64,000 nt of DNA. Origin: Rhodobacterales bacterium. Lineage in GTDB: Bacteria > Pseudomonadota > Alphaproteobacteria > Caulobacterales > Hyphomonadaceae. The position numbers were made by a program, and so were the translations under genes. Below the pieces are notes generated by a model. It did not search any database, was not told the DNA's origin, and was given only the letters and a program-made list of their open reading frames with translations. This document shows, piece after piece, positions 45,484 to 52,079 of this stretch (position 1 is its first letter; each line of letters opens with the position of its first letter). The DNA lies in NCBI GenBank assembly GCA_014763715.1, contig JACXUV010000001.1:1-64000 (forward strand), read 5' to 3'.

Positions 45484-45528
45484 TGGTGCCGGCTGCAGGA
45501 CTCGAACCCGCGACCCTCTGATTACAAA
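45484..45528 (-). other. 3' fragment of tRNA-Thr(TGT), probable attachment site
   Basis: Read on the minus strand, 45 bases match the 3' part of a tRNA-Thr from the anticodon loop to the end: TTTGTAATCAG (anticodon TGT and 3' stem), then a T arm with GCGGG, loop TTCGAGT and CCTGC, then the acceptor strand AGCCGGC, a discriminator A and CCA. The 5' half is absent; the bases beyond 45528 bear no likeness to a D arm or acceptor stem. Such fragments mark the far end of an element integrated into a tRNA gene. Geometry puts the intact gene to the right, beyond 64000. Confidence 0.82.
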
Positions 45529-45631
45529 AATGCCCCCGCAAAATCAGTACTTTACCGGATACAATAATTACAATGCACTAGCGCTGACTCGCGATTGCAG
45601 GACACCGGAAACAGGCGCAAAAACCCCCGAT

Positions 45632-45653
45632 TTGCGCGCCAGTTGCGCGCCAG
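45632..45653. repeat. 11-bp tandem direct repeat near tRNA fragment
   Basis: TTGCGCGCCAG occurs twice head to tail (45632-45642, 45643-45653). The 11-base period is near one helical turn, as in arm sites bound by integrases or excisionases. It lies about 100 bases inside the putative element from the tRNA-Thr fragment. Confidence 0.65.
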
Positions 45654-45738
45654 TGAGGTATGCATTCCTGCAAGCACACCAGACGCTGGCCGGTTGTTTC
45701 AAAGCCTGTGCTCGAACACGGGCTCGCCTCCCGCCCCT

Positions 45739-46890
45739 TCAGGATTCCTGAATCGATATCCGTGCCAATGCGGCAATGAGATCGGTTCTGGTGACGACAC
45801 CCACAATGCGTCCGTTTTCAATGACCGGCACGGCATCCACGTCTCCTTGCGCCATGAGCGGCAGCAATGCGGCAACCGGTGTATTCGGTGCGGCATGGGG
45901 CACGTCTCGCTTCATCACACTGCCAGCTCTTTTCAGATCACCCGTTCGGCGCCCTGCCAATTGTTTCAGCGCGGAGCGAACTGTTCGTTTAAGATGCTCC
46001 GCTGTTTCCAGTTCAGGCGAGATGAGATGAAGCTGGAAGATCATGCCCTCAAAGCGTTGGTCAGCGTCGACGACGGGAAATGACGTGAATTTGTGGTGAC
46101 TGAATAGCGCTCCGACCTCGGCCAACGGTGTATCCTGCTGAACGGTCACGAGATTGCGAGACATGATGTCGGCCGCGGTCAGCGGTCCGGTACGGTGGGC
46201 TGCAGCCTGCAATTCCGCCGCTCCGATCAGGCGCGCCAGGTCTTCGACCCCGACATTGAAGGACTGTCGGTATCGCTCAAGTATCCTCGACAATTCTGTC
46301 TCGGAGAGTCCCAGGCGCTCAACGGGTTCGGCATCGCGGGTATGATGACGGTTGGGTTCATCAAATTGCCGGAACGGATACCGCCGCCCCGTCAGACGGG
46401 CATATGCTGCAGCAATGACCACCAGCGTGATTGTCCCCAGCGCGATGGGAGAAATGGCAAACCAGTATCCGAGCCGGCTGATCGCCTCCGAGCTCATGGC
46501 CGCAACCATGGCAACGGCGCCGGCAGGAGGGTGAACTGCCCGGAAAAGGATCGTGGCTGAAATGGCCAGCCCGACGGACAGCGCGATCCGCATGACCGGT
46601 CCATCGATCCACATGCACACGGTGACCGCTACGAGGGCCGCAATTGTGTTCCCCACAATTGCAGACCATGGCTGGGCAAGCGGACTGTTGGGAACAGCGA
46701 AGAGGAGAACCGAAGTCGCTCCGAACGGCGCCACGAGATAGAGTCCAAGCTGGAAGTCGACCGCCGGAGACAATTCGAAGAGCCCCGTCAATCCCAATCC
46801 GATGAACGCCCCAAGGCCGGCACGGAAGGCTTCAATGGGGGACGTTCGGGCGACAGCCGGCCCCAAGGACCGCAGGAAATGCTTGCTCAC
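45739..46890 (-). CDS. HPP family membrane protein with two CBS domains
   Basis: A 383-residue protein. Residues 15-170 form the HPP membrane domain of four to six helices, with the name-giving motif in FRAVHPPAGAVAMVAAMSSE. Residues 240-380 hold two CBS domains (ADIMSRNLVTVQQDTPLAEV, VMKRDVPHAAPNTPVAALLP) ending EDAVPVIENGRIVGVVTRTD-like sequence (here VDAVPVIENGRIVG), which usually sense adenine nucleotides. Some HPP proteins of cyanobacteria and plastids carry nitrite. Here it sits by nitrate respiration genes, so anion or nitrite transport gated by energy state is plausible. It begins with GTG at 46890. Confidence 0.87.
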   Translation of the reverse strand: MSKHFLRSLGPAVARTSPIEAFRAGLGAFIGLGLTGLFELSPAVDFQLGLYLVAPFGATSVLLFAVPNSPLAQPWSAIVGNTIAALVAVTVCMWIDGPVMRIALSVGLAISATILFRAVHPPAGAVAMVAAMSSEAISRLGYWFAISPIALGTITLVVIAAAYARLTGRRYPFRQFDEPNRHHTRDAEPVERLGLSETELSRILERYRQSFNVGVEDLARLIGAAELQAAAHRTGPLTAADIMSRNLVTVQQDTPLAEVGALFSHHKFTSFPVVDADQRFEGMIFQLHLISPELETAEHLKRTVRSALKQLAGRRTGDLKRAGSVMKRDVPHAAPNTPVAALLPLMAQGDVDAVPVIENGRIVGVVTRTDLIAALARISIQES

Positions 46891-47435
46891 GATACAAATC
46901 TTTCAGCTGACAACGAGGACGCCAGCATTTCAGCTCCCGTAAATCAGCCCGGACCTTGATGGCAAGCAATTGAAGCAATCCCTCCAAGCCACCAGGCTTC
47001 TTCTGGCGCGGATTTTCCATGCCACTCCCTGTGACAGATCACGCAGGGTTTTCTCGTGAGGCCCTGGCCCCCAAAGGTTTTCGCACCCCCGTATCGAGTT
47101 GCGATGCGACGGAACACAGCGGACGCATATCTTTCCTGGCATCCAGACGAGCGGACCGCCGCTCATGCCCGAAACGTCATGCACAGTTCGAAGCGTATAC
47201 ACGGGTACCGCTGAAGAAGGCGCGGAGTTGGCCCGCTCTGTCGCCTGGCAACTGACGAAACAGGCTATTCGCAGCCCATACCGGACAGTCCAGCGGCAAA
47301 GCCAATTTGACAGGTGAATTTTTCGCACCGGGGCTGAAGGGCATGATTGCGAGGCGGCACCGGCCTTCCCATCTTCAGCCGATCCTGATGAGTCTTCCGA
47401 CTTGAACAATGGCTCCGGGTGCATTCGGGAAATCC
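46891..47435. other. 545-base gap with possible degraded serine peptidase
   Basis: No intact gene. On the minus strand, roughly 47280 down to 47020, an open frame encodes VYTLRTVHDVSGMSGGPLVW followed by VRCVPSHRNS and GCENLWGPG. The GMSGGPLVW segment looks like the active-site loop of a trypsin/V8-like serine peptidase, but no start, His or Asp part can be found, so at best this is a remnant. The right end must hold the promoter of the antiporter. Confidence 0.4.
47020..47280 (-). pseudogene. Possible remnant of trypsin-like serine peptidase
   Basis: The minus-strand frame contains HDVSGMSGGPLVWMPGK, resembling the nucleophile-Ser loop (GxSGGP) and next strand of trypsin-like peptidases, and then CVPSHRNS, where family members often have a Gly-Ile-His strand. 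Catalytic His and Asp segments are not recognised upstream, and no start or ribosome binding site fits. It may be chance in a GC-rich frame. Confidence 0.3.
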
Positions 47436-48392
47436 ATGGACATATTCTTATTGATTGTTTTCGGGCTCGCCGGACTGGTCTTTGGTGGGGACATCCTTGT
47501 TCGGGGAGCGGTTGACCTGGCGCGTCGGATCGGTCTGCCCCCGCTGGTAATCGGACTGACCCTTGTCGGATTCGGCACATCGACCCCGGAACTGGTCACG
47601 AGCCTGCAAGCGGCGTTTGCGGGATCCCCTGGCATTGCCGCTGGGAATGTCATCGGCAGCAATATCGCCAACATTCTTCTGATACTGGGCTTCGCTGCCC
47701 TGCTTGCCCCCGTCACAATTAACCGCCCCGCATTTCTTCGGGACGGCACGGTCCTGGCACTCTCCGCACTACTGTGTCTCGGCGCTGTTCAATTCGGGCA
47801 CCTGACACCCGCGGTCGGCCTGATATTCATCACGGTGCTCATCGCCTATCTTTCCTTCACGGTCATGCAGGAACGCGGCTCCGGAGCCGGCGATCCGACA
47901 GTATCCGGCCCCGAAGTTATTGATGGTCATTTATGGAAGGATCTCGGCTTCATTGCAGGCGGGCTTGCGCTCACCATTCTCGGAGCACGTTTCCTCGTCA
48001 CCGGTGCAATCGATGTCGCTGGCGCACTCGGCATATCCGAAACGGTCATCGGTCTCACGATTGTTGCGGTCGGCACGTCACTTCCCGAACTCGTCACGAC
48101 AATTGCCGCGGCGCGCCGGGGCCAGTCAGATATTGCATTCGGCAATGTCATCGGCAGCAACATCTTCAATACCCTGTTCATTCTCGGGGCCACTGCCCTC
48201 ATTCACCCTATCGACATTCCGGCATCGATCGCCGCATTCGACATCTGGGTCATGACCGGGGTCACCCTGATCCTTCTGATCGCCGCGGCAATTCTCGGAC
48301 GTGTCAGCCGTGTTGCAGGTGCCATGCTGCTCGCCGGTTATGTGTCCTACAATGCCTGTCTCGCACTAACGGCCGGACCTCTGCCGGGATAG
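47436..48392 (+). CDS. Ca2+/cation antiporter (CaCA family), second copy
   Basis: A 318-residue membrane protein with the two alpha-repeat motifs of cation/Ca2+ exchangers: VGFGTSTPELVTS with [11 protein letters not shown], and [11 protein letters not shown] with [11 protein letters not shown]. Ten hydrophobic helices. It is a homologue, not a recent duplicate, of the gene at 34182-35210: motifs agree but loops differ. The ATG at 47436 is preferred because it follows CGGGAAATCC and starts helix 1; an ATG at 47409 is possible. It points to the RIC-like hemerythrin gene (convergent) and could serve ion balance in the nitrate-respiration segment, which is inference. Confidence 0.92.
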   Translation: MDIFLLIVFGLAGLVFGGDILVRGAVDLARRIGLPPLVIGLTLVGFGTSTPELVTSLQAAFAGSPGIAAGNVIGSNIANILLILGFAALLAPVTINRPAFLRDGTVLALSALLCLGAVQFGHLTPAVGLIFITVLIAYLSFTVMQERGSGAGDPTVSGPEVIDGHLWKDLGFIAGGLALTILGARFLVTGAIDVAGALGISETVIGLTIVAVGTSLPELVTTIAAARRGQSDIAFGNVIGSNIFNTLFILGATALIHPIDIPASIAAFDIWVMTGVTLILLIAAAILGRVSRVAGAMLLAGYVSYNACLALTAGPLPG

Positions 48393-48399
48393 GTTTATT

Positions 48400-48440
48400 C
48401 CGGTGAATCCCAGGCCGCCGGCACAGGTTGCATTCACCGG
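48400..48440. terminator. Inverted repeat between convergent genes
   Basis: CCGGTGAAT (48400-48408) and ATTCACCGG (48432-48440) are a perfect 9-bp inverted repeat with a 23-base loop. It lies eight bases after the antiporter stop and 15 bases before the stop of the convergent hemerythrin gene; a bidirectional terminator is likely, though there is no T-run. Confidence 0.5.
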
Positions 48441-48454
48441 CTCCTGACCTTCTT

Positions 48455-48994
48455 TCAAATTTTGCTGCCATCATCATCGAATTCGTGCGCCATGCAGGGG
48501 GAGGAAGCGTAAGACCTCGGCCTTTTCTCGAGATCACTGTCGAACTGCTGGAACAGGATATCGTTCTCGATCCTGATATGCTCTTTGATATCGACAAGGA
48601 ATTCGCCAAGACCAGCGTAAAGCCGTCGCCAGGTTTCGCATGCTTGCTCCGGCAAGGTTACATCATTCGTCAGTGCACCAATTTTTATGATTGCGACGAG
48701 ATGATCATCATGATCGGCACGCATGGCAGCGATGGGATGTCCCATATGATAACCATGACCCTGGCGGATTGCCGGAAACAGCACCAGTTCTTCCTTCTTC
48801 ATATGCACTTCCAGCTCGCCAATCATGTCTGCGAGCAGATCCGCCAGACCAACGGGCACATACGGGCTCTCTGCATGCACTCTCTCCACCTTTTCTGAAA
48901 GACTTTGCAGCTCCGGCAATTGCTCCCGGTGGCGCGCATGAAAGCGGCCCTCAATATAAGTAGTCAGCTCCGCGGCCGTTTCTGGCAAAGCCAT
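48455..48994 (-). CDS. Hemerythrin-domain protein, RIC/YtfE C-terminal-like
   Basis: A 179-residue four-helix protein with hemerythrin-type di-iron ligands: FHARHREQL, LEVHMKKEELVLFPAI, AAMRADHDDHL and IKEHIRIENDILF. It resembles the C-terminal domain of RIC proteins (YtfE/ScdA) that repair iron-sulfur clusters damaged by nitric oxide; the short N-terminal ScdA cysteine domain is missing. The ATG at 48994 has AAGGAGG nine bases upstream; a TTG six bases earlier is less likely. It starts two bases after the truncated hemoglobin stop, so the two form an operon, probably controlled by the divergent NsrR-like repressor. Confidence 0.88.
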   Translation of the reverse strand: MALPETAAELTTYIEGRFHARHREQLPELQSLSEKVERVHAESPYVPVGLADLLADMIGELEVHMKKEELVLFPAIRQGHGYHMGHPIAAMRADHDDHLVAIIKIGALTNDVTLPEQACETWRRLYAGLGEFLVDIKEHIRIENDILFQQFDSDLEKRPRSYASSPCMAHEFDDDGSKI

Positions 48995-48996
48995 CC

Positions 48997-49455
48997 TCAA
49001 ATCCTCCTTTTTGCCGGATGCGGAATACCTGCATGTACAGAGATCCCCAAATGAATCGACCGAGCGATACGTTCGGCACGCTCAATCACATAATCAGCGC
49101 CTTCCGGCGTACAGACCTGACGGGCCACCTTCCTGAACAGGACCAGCCATTGGTCGAAATGAGATTCATCCACCGGAAGTCCTGCGTGCACCTGCATGGG
49201 CGTTCCATGATAGCGCCCGGTCATTAGCGCAACCGATGACCAGAAATCCACCATCCGGTTAATATGCGCTGGCCAGTTCTTTATGCGCGTTTCAAAAACC
49301 GGACCGAGCCGCGGATCTGAGCGGACCTCTTTATAGAAGTCCGATACCAGACAGAACAGAACCGCTTCGTCGAGCCCAGTTCGTTCGATAAGCACGGCCG
49401 TTTCTTCAGCACGTACCGAATACCCCACAATCCGCGGAAGGTCTTTCTCGGTCAC
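48997..49455 (-). CDS. Group III truncated hemoglobin
   Basis: A 152-residue globin with the 2-over-2 fold. It has the proximal His90 in QVHAGL, a Phe/Tyr-rich B helix (AVLFCLVSDFYKEVRSDPRLGPVF, with the CD1 Phe in the last part) and a distal region WPAHINRMVDFW whose Trp is typical of group III. The Gly-Gly motifs of groups I and II are absent. Such globins scavenge nitric oxide or nitrite-derived species. It begins with GTG at 49455 after AGGAGTGTCAC and is first in an operon with the RIC-like hemerythrin, divergent from an NsrR-like gene, with a palindrome between them. Confidence 0.9.
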   Translation of the reverse strand: MTEKDLPRIVGYSVRAEETAVLIERTGLDEAVLFCLVSDFYKEVRSDPRLGPVFETRIKNWPAHINRMVDFWSSVALMTGRYHGTPMQVHAGLPVDESHFDQWLVLFRKVARQVCTPEGADYVIERAERIARSIHLGISVHAGIPHPAKRRI

Positions 49456-49502
49456 GTGACACTCCTGAAGATGTTTTATAAAATGTGTTTCTATTTGGCT
49501 TA

Positions 49503-49523
49503 ATTGGTATTGTAAATACCATT
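49503..49523. promoter_or_regulatory. Probable NsrR-type operator
   Basis: The core GGTATTGTAAATACC (49506-49520) is a perfect 6-bp inverted repeat with a 3-base centre, and symmetry continues outward for two of three more base pairs. It is AT-rich and of the length and style bound by Rrf2/NsrR proteins. It lies 22 bases before the Rrf2 gene and 48 bases before the globin gene, placed to control both. Confidence 0.72.
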
Positions 49524-49544
49524 TTTATATGACATGGGGAGACA

Positions 49545-49958
49545 ATGCGTCTCACTTCTTTCACAGACTACGGGCTGCGCATGCTGATGCGCATGGCAGC
49601 AGCGCCTGACTGCTCGCTTTCGACAACACAATTGTCCCAGGAATTCGGGCTCTCCAGAAACCATCTGGCCAAGATCATGCAACGGCTGGTCGAGGCCGGC
49701 GTGGTCACCACCAGACGCGGTGTAGGCGGGGGCGCCAGGTTGGCGACAGCCCCGCAGAACCTGAAACTCGGCGATTTGGTCGAAATTCTTGAGGATGGCC
49801 AGGCGCTCGTAGAATGCTTCGCCGACGGCGGAGGAAACTGCTCGTTAATCCGGCATTGCCGCCTCCGGACACGCCTGCAGTCTGCCGGTGATGCGTTCCT
49901 GGCCGACCTTAACCGAAGCACATTGGCGGACATTTCGCTGACGAGCGCACAAATATAA
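49545..49958 (+). CDS. nsrR: Rrf2 family repressor, NsrR-like
   Basis: A 137-residue winged-helix protein of the Rrf2 family (MRLTSFTDYGLRMLMRMAA, LSQEFGLSRNHLAKIMQRLV, TRRGVGGGARLA). Three cysteines in the usual region, C91, C99 and C105 (ECFADGGGNC, IRHCRL), match the iron-sulfur ligands of NsrR, and the end (FLADLNRSTLADI) matches too. NsrR loses its cluster to nitric oxide and then releases its targets. ATGGGGAGACA precedes the ATG. It is divergent from the globin/RIC operon, sharing a palindrome with it, so autoregulation and control of that operon are likely. Confidence 0.88.
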   Translation: MRLTSFTDYGLRMLMRMAAAPDCSLSTTQLSQEFGLSRNHLAKIMQRLVEAGVVTTRRGVGGGARLATAPQNLKLGDLVEILEDGQALVECFADGGGNCSLIRHCRLRTRLQSAGDAFLADLNRSTLADISLTSAQI

Positions 49959-50300
49959 AAGGCCACCTATCAGTCTAGAAAATCGCAGCCCCATCAGATT
50001 TTCTGATGTGCGGTACCGGATGTTGCAAACGAACAGACATTGGCACCGCTCGGCGCATTTTCAAGGCCAGTCATTCGGACGCTCATTGGTTCACGATAGA
50101 GCTTAAGTGAGTGTGATCCCGGAACAATCATAACCTCGGTAAGGCTGTCATTCTGCGGCTGACGGACTGGCAGGCAGACCAAATCTGCATCAATCCCACC
50201 GGGGCAGAAGTATTAGACTTGTTCCGTAACAAGACCAATAATCCATACTGTTCTGAAGCCTTTCCATACTCACTGCCTCGAGCTGACAACCGGAAGGCCG
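49959..50300. other. 342-base gap
   Basis: It separates the nsrR-like gene from the convergent mobA end. On the minus strand a short frame (from about 50212 to 49994) encodes MIVPGSHSLKLYREPMSVRM and TGLENAPSGANVC; its outline resembles a copper-chaperone PCu(A)C strand pattern but lacks the metal residues. I treat it as non-coding or a remnant. No clear terminator. Confidence 0.4.
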
Positions 50301-50876
50301 TCAACTTTCGAACCTGGCCAGATCCTCTGTCGTGTTGATATTCACGAACACGTCCGGATCTCCTGCCGGCCATGCCACATCGACCACGCCGCAGGCTTCA
50401 AGGGCTCCAACCAGACTGCGCTGCCCCGCTGCGGCATAGGTCTCAACGCGGCCAAATGACTCTGCCGGCCAGACCGCGCACACCGGATGACGACGTCCGT
50501 TCGAAACAGCAACAGCCGGCCGCTTTCCGGTTTTTGAAGCGCCGCAGAGCTTTTCAAGGACATCCGCGGGCAGCAAAGGCATATCGCAAGGCAGAGTAAG
50601 AATCCGTTCCAGGCTCACACCACACGCCCAGTCGAAGGCAGCAAGCAAGCCAGCCAGCGGACCCTCTATATCCGGGCGATCAAGTATACACTGGTACGCC
50701 TCCTGCTTCACTTGTGCCGGCTCCCGCACACACATGACGGCAGGCACATGCCAGGCGTTCACAAGATCAATCACGGGATCGATCAGCCTGCGCCCGCGGA
50801 ACAATCGCTCCGGCTTGCCACCGCCCATCCGGGTTCCAAACCCTCCGGCCAGGATGACAACCCCAACCCTATCCAT
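50301..50876 (-). CDS. mobA: Molybdenum cofactor guanylyltransferase
   Basis: A 191-residue enzyme that joins GMP to molybdopterin to form the bis-MGD cofactor of nitrate reductase. The nucleotide-binding motif VILAGGFGTRMGGGKPERLF lies at residues 5-24; DRPDIEGPLAGLLAAF, ILTLPCDMPLLPADV and FVNINTTEDL are family landmarks. The ATG at 50876 overlaps the carbonic anhydrase stop by eight bases. It is the last gene of the narK-to-mobA array, where it supplies cofactor to NarG. Possibly a second copy in the genome, since MobA is normally needed elsewhere too. Confidence 0.93.
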   Translation of the reverse strand: MDRVGVVILAGGFGTRMGGGKPERLFRGRRLIDPVIDLVNAWHVPAVMCVREPAQVKQEAYQCILDRPDIEGPLAGLLAAFDWACGVSLERILTLPCDMPLLPADVLEKLCGASKTGKRPAVAVSNGRRHPVCAVWPAESFGRVETYAAAGQRSLVGALEACGVVDVAWPAGDPDVFVNINTTEDLARFES

Positions 50877-51507
50877 TGGGAAACCACGCTCTCGACGCGA
50901 GGCGGTCCACATCCTTCGGGCGCCCGACAGTCAGGTCCAGGTCGCGCAGCAGACCGTCCCGGATTGAATAGATCCATCCGTGGATCGCGAGTTTCTGGTT
51001 ACGCCGCCAAGCGTCCGTCACAAAAGGATTGTGACCGAGATATTCGACTTGTGCCCGGACATTGTGCTCGCACGCAACGTTCACGCGAGTGTCGAAATCG
51101 GCAATCTCCTCGAGATGTTCGACATGTCTGTGCGCGAGATCGGCGACGGGCTGCAGCCAGTGATCAATCAGCCCGCGTCTCTGTGTGTCCAGCGCCGCCC
51201 GTACACCGCCGCAACCGTAATGTCCGCAGACAATGATGTGCCGCACTTTCAGTACTTCTATCGAAAACTGAAGCACCGCCAGAAAATTTATGTCACGCGG
51301 AGGCGCAAGGTTTGCGATATTACGGTGCACGAACAATTCACCGGGGTCGAGACCTACGATCTCATTGGCTGGCACACGGCTGTCGCTACAGCCGATCCAG
51401 AGATAATCGGGTGCTTGCTGAGCTGACAATCGACGAAAGAAATCGGGCTCAGCACGGACACGTGCGCTGGCCCAATGCATATTGTTTTCAAGTAATGTCC
51501 GGATCAT
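50869..51507 (-). CDS. Beta-class carbonic anhydrase
   Basis: A 212-residue zinc enzyme interconverting CO2 and bicarbonate. Metal and catalytic residues are visible: Cys40-Ser-Asp42-Ser-Arg44 (WIGCSDSR), His96-x2-Cys99 (CGHYGCGG). Other landmarks are NEIVGLDPGELFVHRNIANL and the late IHGWIYSIRDGLL. The ATG at 51507 overlaps the hemerythrin stop in ATGA fashion, and its own end overlaps mobA by eight bases, so it is firmly part of the nitrate-reductase array. Its role there is not obvious; pH or bicarbonate balance during anaerobic respiration is a guess. Confidence 0.95.
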   Translation of the reverse strand: MIRTLLENNMHWASARVRAEPDFFRRLSAQQAPDYLWIGCSDSRVPANEIVGLDPGELFVHRNIANLAPPRDINFLAVLQFSIEVLKVRHIIVCGHYGCGGVRAALDTQRRGLIDHWLQPVADLAHRHVEHLEEIADFDTRVNVACEHNVRAQVEYLGHNPFVTDAWRRNQKLAIHGWIYSIRDGLLRDLDLTVGRPKDVDRLASRAWFPNG

Positions 51508-52064
51508 GGGACGCTCTTGAACGGATCACCGAGCCCGCGGCGCGCCGCGAGCCGCTGACCAAGGCTGATCAGGTCGGCTTCATTCAAGCGATGCCTTGCA
51601 ATGGGCAGGACCACCGCGTTCTCCATCGCAATATGACGCTTCTGCTGTTGGCAGAAAGGCTCGATGGTTGAACGGGCCTCGACAAAGGACGCGAGCCCGC
51701 TCTGTTCTGCGAGCGCTCGCGCCACAAGAGCCCTGACCGCCGCAGCATCCATCATGTCGTTGGCGTGTTCGGCCGAAAGCATTCCAAGCACTTTCTCGAT
51801 CTGGTCGTCGGGCTCACAGCGGCGGCGGAGCAATGGAAAGAGGTCATCTTCTTCGTCGATGACGTGCAATGGCAAGTCCCGGTCGAGGAAAACATACACA
51901 TCACGAAGTGCCACATCATCGAAGACAATCGATTGCGACAAATCGATGAGGCGCGCACAAACGTCGCGGTGACGATAATGCTCGGCGAAAAACCATATCA
52001 GAGGTTCCCGAAGCAGATCGTGCGGGATTGGCTCAATTGGTTTGAACTCCCCGGCATTGTCCAT
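51504..52064 (-). CDS. Hemerythrin-domain protein
   Basis: A 186-residue four-helix protein with hemerythrin-like ligands: FFAEHYRHRD, LHVIDEEDDLFPLL, LSAEHANDMM and RHIAMENAVVLPIA. It is more divergent than the RIC-like gene at 48455. Such proteins bind oxygen or nitric oxide or sense redox state. AGGAAGAGGGC precedes the ATG. It is 16 bases after the isomerase gene and overlaps the carbonic anhydrase start. Inference: NO/O2 handling for nitrate respiration. Confidence 0.85.
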   Translation of the reverse strand: MDNAGEFKPIEPIPHDLLREPLIWFFAEHYRHRDVCARLIDLSQSIVFDDVALRDVYVFLDRDLPLHVIDEEDDLFPLLRRRCEPDDQIEKVLGMLSAEHANDMMDAAAVRALVARALAEQSGLASFVEARSTIEPFCQQQKRHIAMENAVVLPIARHRLNEADLISLGQRLAARRGLGDPFKSVP

Positions 52065-52079
52065 GCCCTCTTCCTTTCC

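Noticed and set aside
45484-45560. An intact tRNA gene.
   Set aside because: Only the 3' part from the anticodon loop is present; sequence right of 45528 cannot form the 5' acceptor strand, D arm or 5' anticodon stem.
45530-45751. Short plus-strand frame next to the tRNA fragment, considered as an integrase remnant.
   Set aside because: No tyrosine-recombinase R-H-R-Y residues are present; the product looks random and overlaps the end of the HPP gene.
49994-50212. Small minus-strand frame as a copper chaperone.
   Set aside because: Only a loose resemblance in strand pattern; metal-binding Met and His residues of PCu(A)C are missing and no start is supported.
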